From positions 5,580,001-5,644,000 of the forward strand of contig NZ_CP150227.1 of the NCBI RefSeq assembly GCF_037971845.1: a DNA stretch of 64,000 nt. The letters are read 5' to 3'. The DNA comes from Paenibacillus sp. FSL R5-0766 (GTDB lineage: Bacteria > Bacillota > Bacilli > Paenibacillales > Paenibacillaceae). The notes under the pieces are model-generated. The model had not been told where the DNA came from, made no database searches, and saw only the letters and a list, made by a program, of their open reading frames with translations. Shown in pieces: positions 19,677-28,025 of this stretch. A program made the position numbers and the translations under genes. Every line of letters starts with the position of its first letter. Positions within the stretch are counted from its first letter, which is position 1.

Positions 19677-20468
19677 ATGGCAAAAACGCTGTTGCGATTA
19701 ATGACCGAGCTTTCTTCGCGCAAATGGATCTCCCGGACTGTGGGAGCCTTCTCCAAAAGCCGGGGAAGTAAGGCATTTATCCCTTATTTTGTCCGGACTT
19801 ACGACATCCCTGTTCAGGAGGCCGAGAAAGACTGGAAGGAATACCGTTCACTGAACGATTTCTTTACCCGCAAATTAAAGCCGGGCATGCGCCCGTTGGA
19901 ACTTTCAGAGCATGCACTGATCAGCCCGGTAGATGCCAAGATTACGGCAGCCGGTCCAATATCTGCAGGGACACTCCTGAATGTTAAGGGACAAAATTAT
20001 ACACTTGCTGAATTATTAAACCATTCTCCCCATCTGGAGAAGTACAAGCACGGGTACGGGTTCGTCCTCTATCTCAGCCCTCGCGACTATCACCGCATTC
20101 ATGCACCTGTCAGCGGCCGCAAAATAGAGAGCGAACACATCAAGGGCAAAGTTTATCCCGTGAATGACTTTGGCCTGACCCATATGAGATCCGTGCTTAG
20201 TCGAAACGAACGGCTCATTACGTATATCGCACATGATTACGGTGAAGTGGCGGTTGTCAAAGTAGGTGCGATGAACGTGAGTAGCATACAATATGCTGAT
20301 ACGGACACAAGTACCTGGGCACAAGGCGATGATCTGGCCTATTTTGAATTCGGTTCCACCGTTGTTCTGCTGACGCAGAGTGGCACATTCGAACCGAAAC
20401 CGGGCTTACAGCCAGGCGATTCGGTCAAAATGGGCGCATTGCTTGGTCGTTTGAAACCGAAGAACTAA
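19677..20468 (+). CDS. psd: Phosphatidylserine decarboxylase proenzyme
   Basis: A 263-residue enzyme that converts phosphatidylserine to phosphatidylethanolamine at the membrane. The self-cleavage motif FGSTVVLL is near the C-terminus, where the serine becomes the pyruvoyl group. The SPVDAKI and YLSPRDYHRIHAP segments are typical. It starts at ATG 19677 after AAGGGGG; the longer open frame upstream overlaps yheC/D and is not coding. It may be read through from yheC/D, 85 bp away; the small GC hairpin in the gap lacks a T tract. A strong terminator follows. Confidence 0.93.
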   Translation: MAKTLLRLMTELSSRKWISRTVGAFSKSRGSKAFIPYFVRTYDIPVQEAEKDWKEYRSLNDFFTRKLKPGMRPLELSEHALISPVDAKITAAGPISAGTLLNVKGQNYTLAELLNHSPHLEKYKHGYGFVLYLSPRDYHRIHAPVSGRKIESEHIKGKVYPVNDFGLTHMRSVLSRNERLITYIAHDYGEVAVVKVGAMNVSSIQYADTDTSTWAQGDDLAYFEFGSTVVLLTQSGTFEPKPGLQPGDSVKMGALLGRLKPKN

Positions 20469-20485
20469 TGAGTCCATACGCAAAT

Positions 20486-20533
20486 AAAGAGGATGGCGCA
20501 GCACCTGTAACCAGGTATTGCGCCATCCTCTTT
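20486..20533 (+). terminator. Terminator after psd
   Basis: AAAGAGGATGGCGCA pairs with TGCGCCATCCTCTTT across a small loop, giving a 15-bp stem ending in a T run. It lies 18 bp after the psd stop and also separates it from the leftward small gene at 20608. Confidence 0.9.
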
Positions 20534-20607
20534 ATGCATTCATATTCATCCATGTATACATGCAATACGAAGCTTCGCTCCGTCGTTATTGGTCTGCTGA
20601 GTTCTCC

Positions 20608-20724
20608 TCAAAACCACACATCTTGCAAGTCCTCTGCCGGTTTGAAGCGACGCAGACGGTTCCGGAAAATATTGCATCCCTTCGTAGAGCATCCCCGGTT
20701 GCGGACCCGACGTTTTCCGTTCAT
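20608..20724 (-). CDS. Possible 38-residue Arg-rich small protein
   Basis: A short frame with ATG at 20724 preceded by AAAAGGGGGAAC. The peptide starts MNGKRRVRNRGCSTKGC, is rich in Arg and Lys with two cysteines four residues apart, and ends in DLQDVWF. It has no recognisable family. It lies in the gap between psd and the AraC-family gene, in the same direction as the latter, 91 bp beyond its stop. Support is a good binding site and protein-like composition; it could still be chance. Confidence 0.4.
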   Translation of the reverse strand: MNGKRRVRNRGCSTKGCNIFRNRLRRFKPAEDLQDVWF

Positions 20725-20815
20725 CACAAGTTCCCCCTTTTGGTCATCTGGAATGCTAGATCATTACCCTTGCGTTTCAGACTTGAAACGGTTTCCTGTT
20801 TTTCTCATCAGAATT

Positions 20816-21601
20816 TCAACGAATCTCGGACGGGCTTTTGCCGGTATATTGCTTGAACTGACGACTGAAGAAGAAAATATCCCGGTAACCCAGAGCATCC
20901 GCCACTTCGGTCACATTCATGCCGGTATGCACCAGCAGATGTTCCGCCCGTTCAATACGCATGCGGATAATATAAGATTGCACCGATGATCCCACCAGTT
21001 CCTTGAACTTGATCGAGAAGTATCGGGGCGATAAGCCAGCCCGCGCAGCCAGATCTTCCACCCGATGCGTAATCCCGGGATGCTGACGCACATAATTGGC
21101 GACCTCCTGGATCACATCGGATAACTGGTTGCTCACCTTTTTCTCCACAGGTTCTTCCGTATCAGCGCGCAGCAAATGAATCATCAATTGTTTCAGAATC
21201 AATCGGCTCTCTTCATCACGTCCGTACACATCCGATAAGAACAGTCTTACATAACGTGCCAGCAAATGCTCAAACTCCACCGTTTCCTGTACCTCGCGAT
21301 AGGACTGCGGAACATCAGCAACAGGCACGTCCACATCAAAATGAATATACGTAAGTACCAACGGTTTTTGCTTATTATGTGTTGCAGTAGGATGATCTCC
21401 TGGTCTGAACAGAAAACAACTACCCTTGCCAACTTCATACGACTGGTCATTCAGTACAAGCGTTCCTTCACCACTCCATACATAAAATAAATCATAGTTT
21501 TGCATCGGTTTTTCGCGCTTCTGCCACTTCCAGCCCGGTTCACAGACAATTTTGGCGACAGCGGGCAAAATAACAAATGATGACGGCGATGCCTGCAGCA
21601 T
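20816..21601 (-). CDS. AraC-family transcriptional regulator
   Basis: A 261-residue regulator. The N-terminal half is a cupin-like sensing domain (PGDHPTATHNKQKP), and the C-terminal 100 residues hold two helix-turn-helix motifs, the first at VEDLAARAGLSPRYFSIKFK and the second at NVTEVADALGYRDIFFFSRQ. Such proteins bind DNA and often control sugar or stress genes. No adjacent target operon is obvious. AAGGGGGAG lies seven bases before the ATG. The ligand is unknown. Confidence 0.9.
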   Translation of the reverse strand: MLQASPSSFVILPAVAKIVCEPGWKWQKREKPMQNYDLFYVWSGEGTLVLNDQSYEVGKGSCFLFRPGDHPTATHNKQKPLVLTYIHFDVDVPVADVPQSYREVQETVEFEHLLARYVRLFLSDVYGRDEESRLILKQLMIHLLRADTEEPVEKKVSNQLSDVIQEVANYVRQHPGITHRVEDLAARAGLSPRYFSIKFKELVGSSVQSYIIRMRIERAEHLLVHTGMNVTEVADALGYRDIFFFSRQFKQYTGKSPSEIR

Positions 21602-21779
21602 GTCGCCACTCCCCCTTGATAGTTAATCTCTCTGCATATGGCATCATTCTGATCTGAATCTCACTTCTTCAATCAAGGCCATATGTATATCAGTATCTTG
21701 CATCATTCAATACAACCTGCTCATATATGATCTCTGCTCCTACAGGAGCGAAATGTCTTATCCCATTATACAGCGGAAT

Positions 21780-23237
21780 TCACCGAAACGAAAATGTGCA
21801 CTTCTCCCAGGCTAGCCGCATTCGCCGGATTCCCTCTGTTATCTCTTCTTTCTCCAGATGTGCAAAAGCAAAGCAGGCCGCCGGATGACCTGAAGTCAAC
21901 CGATATCGCTCTGCATCACGGAACAATATGCCATCCTCCTCGGCAAGCTTTTTAAATCGATGATAACTGTCCACATCGCCATTCCAGGTAGCATAGATAT
22001 GTAGTCCTGCATCACCAAGCTGCATCGTGAATGCTTCAGGCAACTGTAGTTCCATCTCTCGCACAAAAAAATCATGCCGTTCCCCGTATAACCGGGTTAA
22101 CCGTCGTAAGTGCCTCAGGTAACCTCCTCGGGTCATAAACTTCGCCAGTGCGCGCTGCTCCAGCAGTGCGGGAGGTACCGGTTCATACAACGCCTTGGCG
22201 GCAAGGAGAGGTTCTACCAGACCAGGTGGCAGTACAGCATAGCCAAGTCGGAACGAAACAACCATCGTTTGTGAGAATGAACCAACGTAGATGACGCGCT
22301 GTTCACGATCAAGCACTTTGAGGGGTTCAATCGGTCTTCCGCCCCATCGGAATTCACTGTCATAATCATCTTCAATAATGACCGCATTACGCTTTGAGGC
22401 CCACGCAAGCAAGGCACGTCTTCTGTCCAACCCCAGCACGGCCCCTGTTGGAAACTGCCGGGTAGGGGTGACAAATAACGTCTGTGCCTCCCAAGGCTGA
22501 GGAATAATGCCTGCAGCATCCACCTCTGCCGGGATGATATGCCCACCACAGGACTTGACGGCATGGGCGATACCCGGATACCCCGGATTCTCTAATACAA
22601 CTGCTGTATTCTCCGTTATCAGCAATTGAGATAACAAGGTGATGCCTTGCATTGAACCACTGAACAATACAATCTGAGAGGGTTCAGCCTGGATACCACG
22701 TGTCCATCTGAGATGGGAGGCGATGGCCTCACGCAGCTCCGGATCACCGGCTACACCGCTCGATTCTCGCCAACCACTGCGATGAACCGCAGCGAGTGCA
22801 CTCTTCCACTCCCCTAACGGGAAATGTTCTGCAGGCATGCGCTGCATTTGAAAATTAATGACGGACGGCTTCGTTGAATACATCTGAGTCCGCAGGACTT
22901 CATGTTGCATATTCAACCGCTGTACTCGTTCGCCCCAGGCAGACAACTTGAAAACGGCTTCCTGTTTTTCATTTTCCTGAGTGGATAATGTTTCAGTTAC
23001 AAATGTACCTCTTCCCCGATGTGCATGGACATAACCATCCGCAAGCAGCATGTCGTATACCTGAGCTACCGAACCACGTGACATCTCATATTGCCTTGCC
23101 AACTCACGGGTGGAAGGAAGCCGCGTGCCTCCTACCAATGTGCCTGCATGAATGGCATCACGTAACGCATGGTACAGTGCCTCATACTTGTATCGATGCT
23201 GAAGTTCATAGGTATCCATGGGCAGCCACAATTCCAT
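21780..23237 (-). CDS. MocR/GabR-type GntR regulator lacking the PLP lysine
   Basis: About 485 residues. An N-terminal GntR winged helix (TRLPSTRELARQYEMSRGSV) is fused to a class I aminotransferase-like domain. The cofactor-ring aspartate motif VIIEDDYDSEFRW is intact, but the segment that in this family reads SFSKT reads SFSQT here. The codon at 22269-22271 is CAA, so the Schiff-base lysine is glutamine (residue 323). The domain may bind PLP weakly, bind another ligand, or be silent. The start is uncertain: ATG 23237 has GAGAGGTG four bases upstream; ATG 23264 is possible without a site. It is divergent from a PNPOx-family gene, its probable target. Confidence 0.88.
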   Translation of the reverse strand: MELWLPMDTYELQHRYKYEALYHALRDAIHAGTLVGGTRLPSTRELARQYEMSRGSVAQVYDMLLADGYVHAHRGRGTFVTETLSTQENEKQEAVFKLSAWGERVQRLNMQHEVLRTQMYSTKPSVINFQMQRMPAEHFPLGEWKSALAAVHRSGWRESSGVAGDPELREAIASHLRWTRGIQAEPSQIVLFSGSMQGITLLSQLLITENTAVVLENPGYPGIAHAVKSCGGHIIPAEVDAAGIIPQPWEAQTLFVTPTRQFPTGAVLGLDRRRALLAWASKRNAVIIEDDYDSEFRWGGRPIEPLKVLDREQRVIYVGSFSQTMVVSFRLGYAVLPPGLVEPLLAAKALYEPVPPALLEQRALAKFMTRGGYLRHLRRLTRLYGERHDFFVREMELQLPEAFTMQLGDAGLHIYATWNGDVDSYHRFKKLAEEDGILFRDAERYRLTSGHPAACFAFAHLEKEEITEGIRRMRLAWEKCTFSFR

Positions 23238-23394
23238 CATGCACCTCTCTTCATTTTTCTTCATTATGTGATTCCCGACAAATTGGCCTACTAAAGTGAA
23301 TGTAAATTGGATCTATTTCATTGTCAATGTATGAACTATTGTTATCCATAAGATATGGCGTTCTATTATACATTTCAATGATGGGGGAATACAC

Positions 23395-24012
23395 ATGAGA
23401 CGGAAAGAATTCACAGTAGATGAAGAACAGGAGATTACCACATTTCTGGATCAGTGCTCCTTCGGGTTTCTGGGAACGGTCAGTCCGGACGGACAACCAC
23501 GGGTTACACCGCTGAATTTCGTATATATGGACGGTTGCTTTTATTTCCACGGCAGTCTGGCTGGCGAGAAGATGAAACAGATCAAACAGGATTCGTCGGT
23601 CAGTTTCACAGTAGCTGAAGAGTTCTCCCTAATTCCATCCTACTTCAGTGATCCTGAGCTTGCTTGTCCGGCGACTTCTTTCTTCAAAAGTGTCATGGCC
23701 TTCGGTGAGGCTGAACCGGTTAAAGATCTGGACATCAAAGGTAAGGTACTACAACGATTTATGGAGAAACTCCAGCCGCAAGGCGGATATGTACCCATTG
23801 ACGCTACTGACTCGCGTTACACAGGAAACCTCAAAGCTGTAGCCGTAGTCCGAATTATTCCTGAAAAGATCAGTGCCAAATTTAAATTCGGACAAAACCT
23901 CTCCAGTGAAAGATTCGATCATATCAGTGGTCAGTTAGAACAGCGCAATGAAGGAAGAGATACTGAAACTGCTGAAATGATGCGGAAATACTGTCCATTT
24001 CATCAGCAGTAA
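23395..24012 (+). CDS. Pyridoxamine 5'-phosphate oxidase-family FMN-binding protein
   Basis: A 205-residue split-barrel flavoprotein of the PNPOx-like superfamily: GFLGTVSPDGQPRVTPLNFVY forms the first strands, and VVRIIPEKISAKFKFGQ lies near the C-terminus. Such proteins bind FMN or related cofactors; few are true PLP-synthesising oxidases. GGGGGA precedes the ATG. It is transcribed divergently from the MocR-type gene 157 bp away, an arrangement typical of a MocR target. The intergenic region holds two AAATTGG words (around 23280 and 23306), possible direct-repeat operators. Confidence 0.8.
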   Translation: MRRKEFTVDEEQEITTFLDQCSFGFLGTVSPDGQPRVTPLNFVYMDGCFYFHGSLAGEKMKQIKQDSSVSFTVAEEFSLIPSYFSDPELACPATSFFKSVMAFGEAEPVKDLDIKGKVLQRFMEKLQPQGGYVPIDATDSRYTGNLKAVAVVRIIPEKISAKFKFGQNLSSERFDHISGQLEQRNEGRDTETAEMMRKYCPFHQQ

Positions 24013-24120
24013 GTTTCATTTTCTGAGGATTACTCCAAGGTTGAATTCAACGATTACCCACCCGAAAACCCTCTGCAACAACGCGGTAAAGCGATATAAC
24101 TGTCATATTGCGTAATTTCC

Positions 24121-24149
24121 GTGACGGGGGCATGTCAAGGTGATATAAT
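24121..24149 (+). promoter_or_regulatory. Sigma-A-like promoter of the aminotransferase gene
   Basis: GTGACG (24121-24126) and TATAAT (24144-24149) are separated by 17 bp, and a TGA directly before the TATAAT gives an extended -10 (TGn). It lies 42 bp upstream of the start. Confidence 0.65.
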
Positions 24150-24190
24150 GTTAGGCAGTTGAATCACAAAGACTTGGAAGGATGAAAAGA

Positions 24191-25489
24191 ATGAATCCAC
24201 TGGCTGAACAGTTGAACGAAAGTATTCAGACAGGCAGCAGTCACGTCTACTCCATGCTGTCACAGCTTGGCAAAGAAATTTATTTTCCTAAAGAGGGGAT
24301 TTTGAGTCAATCTGCTGAAGCAGCAAGCTTGGCCAAGACCCATAATGCCACGATTGGTATCGCCCTGGAGGGTGGTGTGCCGATGCATCTTCAGGTTATT
24401 CAGGAGAAGCTGTCTGCATTCCAGCCAAAGGATCTGTATCCTTACGCTCCACCTGCAGGCAAACCTGAATTGCGGACCGTCTGGAGAGACAAGATGCTGA
24501 AGGAAACACCTTCGCTTGAAGGCAAAACGTTTGGCAATCCGATTGTAACCAATGCATTAACCCATGGACTAAGTATCGTAGCCGACCTGTTCGCCGATGA
24601 AGGGGACGCTGTCATATATCCGGATAAAAATTGGGAAAATTACGAGCTGACCTTCGGAATTCGTCGTCATGGCCAGTTGGTTCATTATCCCCTGTTCGAT
24701 GATCAGTTGAACTTCAACAGTGAAGGTCTGCTTCAGGCTTTGCTTGATCAAAAGGACAAAGGTAAAGCGATCGTGCTGCTCAACTTCCCGAATAACCCTA
24801 CAGGTTATACACCTGGAGCCGAAGAAGCAGATGCAATTGTGAACACGATTCGTCAGGCAGCTGAAGCTGGCGTTAACGTGGTTGCTGTAACAGATGATGC
24901 GTACTTCGGGCTGTTCTTCGAAGATTCCATTCATGAATCCCTGTTTGGCAAACTTGCCAACATTCATCCACGTGTGTTGACTGTAAAAGTGGATGGTGCA
25001 ACCAAGGAGGAGTTTGTATGGGGCTTCCGCGTTGGATTCATTACGTATGCTCATGAAGATGCAGCCGTTCTGCATGCATTGGAACAAAAAACACTCGGTA
25101 TTATCCGGGCAACGATCTCCAGTGGCCCGCATCCTTCCCAGACTTTTGTACTGGATGCGCTCAAAGCACCGGAGTTTGAAGCACAGAAACAGGAGAAGTT
25201 CGAGATTATGAAAGGCCGCGCCAATAAGGTAAAAGCCATTCTCGATAGCGGCAAGTATGGAGATGCATGGGACTATTATCCGTTCAACTCCGGTTACTTC
25301 ATGTGCCTGAAGCTGAAAGAAGTTGGCGCTGAAGAACTTCGAAGCCATTTGCTGCACCAATATGGTGTGGGTACAATCGCACTGGGTGAATCGGATCTGC
25401 GAATCGCCTTCTCCTGTATTGAAGAATCCGGGTTGGAAGATCTGTATGAAACCATATATCGTGGAGTTCAGGATCTGCGGACGACTTAG
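24191..25489 (+). CDS. Class I/II PLP-dependent aminotransferase
   Basis: A 432-residue fold-type I aminotransferase. NFPNNPTGYTPG and AVTDDAYFGLFFE are the substrate and cofactor-binding segments, and the Schiff-base lysine is in VDGATKEEFVWGFRVGF. It resembles aspartate or aromatic aminotransferases; the amino donor is not determinable. The second ATG (24191) is chosen because GGAAGG lies nine bases upstream, whereas it abuts the first ATG at 24182. The gene has its own promoter and terminator. Confidence 0.87.
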   Translation: MNPLAEQLNESIQTGSSHVYSMLSQLGKEIYFPKEGILSQSAEAASLAKTHNATIGIALEGGVPMHLQVIQEKLSAFQPKDLYPYAPPAGKPELRTVWRDKMLKETPSLEGKTFGNPIVTNALTHGLSIVADLFADEGDAVIYPDKNWENYELTFGIRRHGQLVHYPLFDDQLNFNSEGLLQALLDQKDKGKAIVLLNFPNNPTGYTPGAEEADAIVNTIRQAAEAGVNVVAVTDDAYFGLFFEDSIHESLFGKLANIHPRVLTVKVDGATKEEFVWGFRVGFITYAHEDAAVLHALEQKTLGIIRATISSGPHPSQTFVLDALKAPEFEAQKQEKFEIMKGRANKVKAILDSGKYGDAWDYYPFNSGYFMCLKLKEVGAEELRSHLLHQYGVGTIALGESDLRIAFSCIEESGLEDLYETIYRGVQDLRTT

Positions 25490-25518
25490 TTAACACAGAC
25501 CTGTATCCTGAATGATAT

Positions 25519-25575
25519 AAGAACCCTTTGTATAACGGCGACGTTTCATGTCACTGAATATACAAAGGGTTCTTT
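25519..25575 (+). terminator. Terminator after the aminotransferase gene
   Basis: AAGAACCCTTTGTATA pairs with TATACAAAGGGTTCTT, followed by TTGTG. The stem is 16 bp with a 23-base loop. It lies 30 bp after the stop codon. Confidence 0.8.
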
Positions 25576-25683
25576 TGTGTTTTACAATTCGCATGAGACT
25601 ACTCCACTCCCCCGGACAGCTGCCCAAAAGCTTTAATTTCTGGCTTTACCGGGCATCGGCCCAATCAGCCTACCCCCACGGCA

Positions 25684-25692
25684 CATAATATA
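25684..25692 (+). promoter_or_regulatory. Possible sigma-K -10 element before yjcZ-like gene
   Basis: CATAATATA matches the sigma-K -10 pattern CATAnnnTA, 49 bp upstream of the YjcZ-family start. A matching -35 at the usual spacing is not clear, so this is a suggestion supported mainly by the sporulation family of the gene. Confidence 0.35.
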
Positions 25693-25740
25693 CGATGTAC
25701 GCAAGGGCGTGCCAAACAACCACTTGAAAGGGGAATGACC

Positions 25741-25869
25741 ATGTCTGGAGTTGAAGATACAAGAGGCGGTTATGGATGCGGCGGTTACGGCGGAGGATTT
25801 ACAAACACAGGTGCCATTCTCGTTCTGTTCATCTTGCTCGTGATTATCACTAAATCATTCCTCTGTTAG
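25741..25869 (+). CDS. YjcZ-family small sporulation protein
   Basis: A 42-residue protein: a glycine/tyrosine-rich start (GGYGCGGYGGGF, residues 9-20), then a single hydrophobic helix (GAILVLFILLVII) and a short SFLC end. This layout is that of the YjcZ family, small spore-associated proteins widespread in Bacillales. AAGGGG lies seven bases before the ATG, and a terminator follows, making it a free-standing unit. The exact role of the family is not established; it is probably embedded in a forespore or mother-cell membrane. Confidence 0.88.
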   Translation: MSGVEDTRGGYGCGGYGGGFTNTGAILVLFILLVIITKSFLC

Positions 25870-25916
25870 TACCAATACACACTTGCGCGAGAACCAAGTG
25901 ATCTTATTGCAGCAGT

Positions 25917-25957
25917 AAGAAGGGTATTCCGGGACACAGCCCGGAATACCCTTCTTT
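25917..25957 (+). terminator. Terminator after yjcZ-like gene
   Basis: GAAGGGTATTCCGGG pairs with CCCGGAATACCCTTC over a 6-base loop, followed by TTTTG. It may also serve the convergent EcsB-like gene that ends at 26026. Confidence 0.88.
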
Positions 25958-26025
25958 TGTTATCTTTTGTACCTCTCACTGATGAACCCAATGTAATAAT
26001 CCGAGTTGGTCAGGTGTCCGATTGT

Positions 26026-27243
26026 TTACTCGTCCTCTTCTTCCTTCAACCACTTGTTACCTTGCGAACGCCGCATGATCACAATCACCAGTATACCCAA
26101 AATAAGTGCTACTCCGGTGACAGTCAGTCCGCTTGCTCCGGCAGCCAGCATAGGCAACCACATGAGTAACGCAACCAGTGCATGTAGATGGAATATGAAT
26201 CCCAACACCTGAGAACGACGACTCTCACCCGAGATTGGATAGATCATAATCCAGAACGATTCACTATGACTGCGACGCAGCGCACCAAGTTGTACACCTG
26301 CAAGCAACAGGAAGAACAAATACACCCCGACACCAAAGTAGCTGCCTGCTGTCCACCAGGATAGTAACATGCCCAGTACAACTAGGCGTAACACGATTGA
26401 GAACACTTCGGTTCGAACAAACGTTTTGGTGATCAAGTAACGGTAAGCTTTCCCTGCATTCCAGGGAAGACCACTCCCCAATTTGCTAAGCCAGCGACGC
26501 GAACTTACTTTCTGTCCAGATGAAGGTACATCCACAAACCAGCCGAGCGTCCGCATAACCCTGCCAGCCTGACCCTGCTCTACCTGAATCAGTCGTTCCC
26601 ACGCTACACGATGTTTCACCGGTATACGCAGGGCGACGATGTAGACAACAGCCAGCAACAGCAGGAACCAGACGCTGCGCTGCGGTGGTTGCCATAACCA
26701 GGCGCCAACCGCCAGCACTGCCAGAGCCCATCGTAAGAGACGATATCCTCTTGCTGCCCCAACCTGAACCATTCTTAGCTCTTGCCATGCTCCATAACTG
26801 GACAACCCTTTCCACAGCAGCAGGAACACGATGAACCAGCCAAATGGCCGTGCATCCAGATCTGCTCTGACATAGAGCGGCCACAGTGTAACAAACACAA
26901 GCAGCAAGCCCAGAGTTTTATAGATGATGCCCCGGGCAAAGCTGTTCTTCAAATATTCCTGCATCCGGTATTCCTGTGGTCGCAGGAACACAATATCTGC
27001 CGGAAGCAGATATGTACGATAACTGCTGAACAGCACTAGCGGTGCCAGCAGCAGCAATGCAATCCAGCGAATCGGAAATTCCGCCGGAATGTTCTGGACA
27101 AATGATGTATACCAGGCGGAGAACGCAATGACGAGAAATAAAAAGACCATAGCTACACCGCTCTGGATCACATAACCCAGATAAGGAAGAATTCCGTTCC
27201 AGAATCCTGTGCGTCTTTGCTTCCATAGCAGCTTGAGATCCAT
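26026..27243 (-). CDS. ecsB: EcsB-type ABC transporter permease
   Basis: A 405-residue polytopic membrane protein with about ten hydrophobic segments (for example VAMVFLFLVIAF and VLGMLLSWWTAGSYFGVGVYLF) and the N-terminal DLKLLWKQRR. It pairs with the ATPase gene just upstream, as EcsA and EcsB do. In B. subtilis, Ecs affects secretion, regulated proteolysis and competence. The ATG at 27243 is preferred; an in-frame TTG at 27249 overlaps the ecsA stop. Assignment rests on topology and gene pairing. Confidence 0.8.
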   Translation of the reverse strand: MDLKLLWKQRRTGFWNGILPYLGYVIQSGVAMVFLFLVIAFSAWYTSFVQNIPAEFPIRWIALLLLAPLVLFSSYRTYLLPADIVFLRPQEYRMQEYLKNSFARGIIYKTLGLLLVFVTLWPLYVRADLDARPFGWFIVFLLLWKGLSSYGAWQELRMVQVGAARGYRLLRWALAVLAVGAWLWQPPQRSVWFLLLLAVVYIVALRIPVKHRVAWERLIQVEQGQAGRVMRTLGWFVDVPSSGQKVSSRRWLSKLGSGLPWNAGKAYRYLITKTFVRTEVFSIVLRLVVLGMLLSWWTAGSYFGVGVYLFFLLLAGVQLGALRRSHSESFWIMIYPISGESRRSQVLGFIFHLHALVALLMWLPMLAAGASGLTVTGVALILGILVIVIMRRSQGNKWLKEEEDE

Positions 27244-27245
27244 GC

Positions 27246-27998
27246 TCAATCCCTGCCTTGTACGAGGGAATAGAACATGTGCTCCAGCGTGGCATCCGAT
27301 TCCCCGAATTGGGAGCGCAATTCATTCAGCGTCCCTTGAGCAATAACCTGCCCACGGTGCAGAACGATAAAACGGTCACAGTAATTTTCAATCGTGGACA
27401 GAATGTGTGAACTGAGCAGGATGGATGATCCCGAAGCTTTCATCTCCAGCATAAAATCAAGCAAAGAGCGAATACCCAGCGGGTCCAGTCCCAGGAAAGG
27501 CTCATCAATGATGTACAGTGGTGGTCCGGCCACAAAAGCACACATAATCATAACCTTTTGTCGCATCCCCTTGGACAGGTGAGTCGACAAACTTGTGCTT
27601 TTCTCATTCATACGGAACAGTTCCAGCAGTTTCTCCGTACGTTGTTTGAAATCAGCCTCTGACACATTGTACGCTCTTGCCGTAAATTCCAAGTGCTCCA
27701 TCACCGTCATCTCATCATACAGTTCGGGTGATTCCGGTACAAATGCCATGGCCGATTGGTAGATCTGCGCATCCTCGTCCCGCTTCTTGCCCATCACTCG
27801 TACTTCGCCCTGTTGAGGTGTCATCAAGCCGAGGATATGTTTCATGGTTGTACTTTTGCCAGCACCGTTTAAGCCGATTAGTCCGACCATCTCTCCACGT
27901 CCAACTTCCAGATCGATGCCGTGAAGGACCGGCCGTTTGGCACTATAACCTCCGCTTAACCCGCTGATTTGCAGAACAGGCGATTGAACATTTTCCAT
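27246..27998 (-). CDS. ecsA: EcsA-type ABC transporter ATP-binding protein
   Basis: A 250-residue ATPase with Walker A GLNGAGKS, the signature LSKGMRQK, Walker B LYIIDEPF followed by LGLDPLG, and the switch histidine in LLSSH. It powers the transporter completed by the downstream permease, two bases away, in a two-gene operon. AAAGGGGTG lies nine bases before the ATG. The substrate of Ecs transporters is not firmly known. Confidence 0.88.
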   Translation of the reverse strand: MENVQSPVLQISGLSGGYSAKRPVLHGIDLEVGRGEMVGLIGLNGAGKSTTMKHILGLMTPQQGEVRVMGKKRDEDAQIYQSAMAFVPESPELYDEMTVMEHLEFTARAYNVSEADFKQRTEKLLELFRMNEKSTSLSTHLSKGMRQKVMIMCAFVAGPPLYIIDEPFLGLDPLGIRSLLDFMLEMKASGSSILLSSHILSTIENYCDRFIVLHRGQVIAQGTLNELRSQFGESDATLEHMFYSLVQGRD

Positions 27999-28025
27999 CT
28001 ATCCCTGCACCCCTTTCGTCAGATT

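Noticed and set aside
21780..23237. A plain aminotransferase
   Set aside because: The N-terminal GntR helix-turn-helix and the missing lysine show a MocR-type regulator instead.
24569..25360. 263-codon minus-strand frame opposite the aminotransferase
   Set aside because: Antisense to a well-conserved enzyme, with cysteine- and isoleucine-rich nonsense composition and no start signals.
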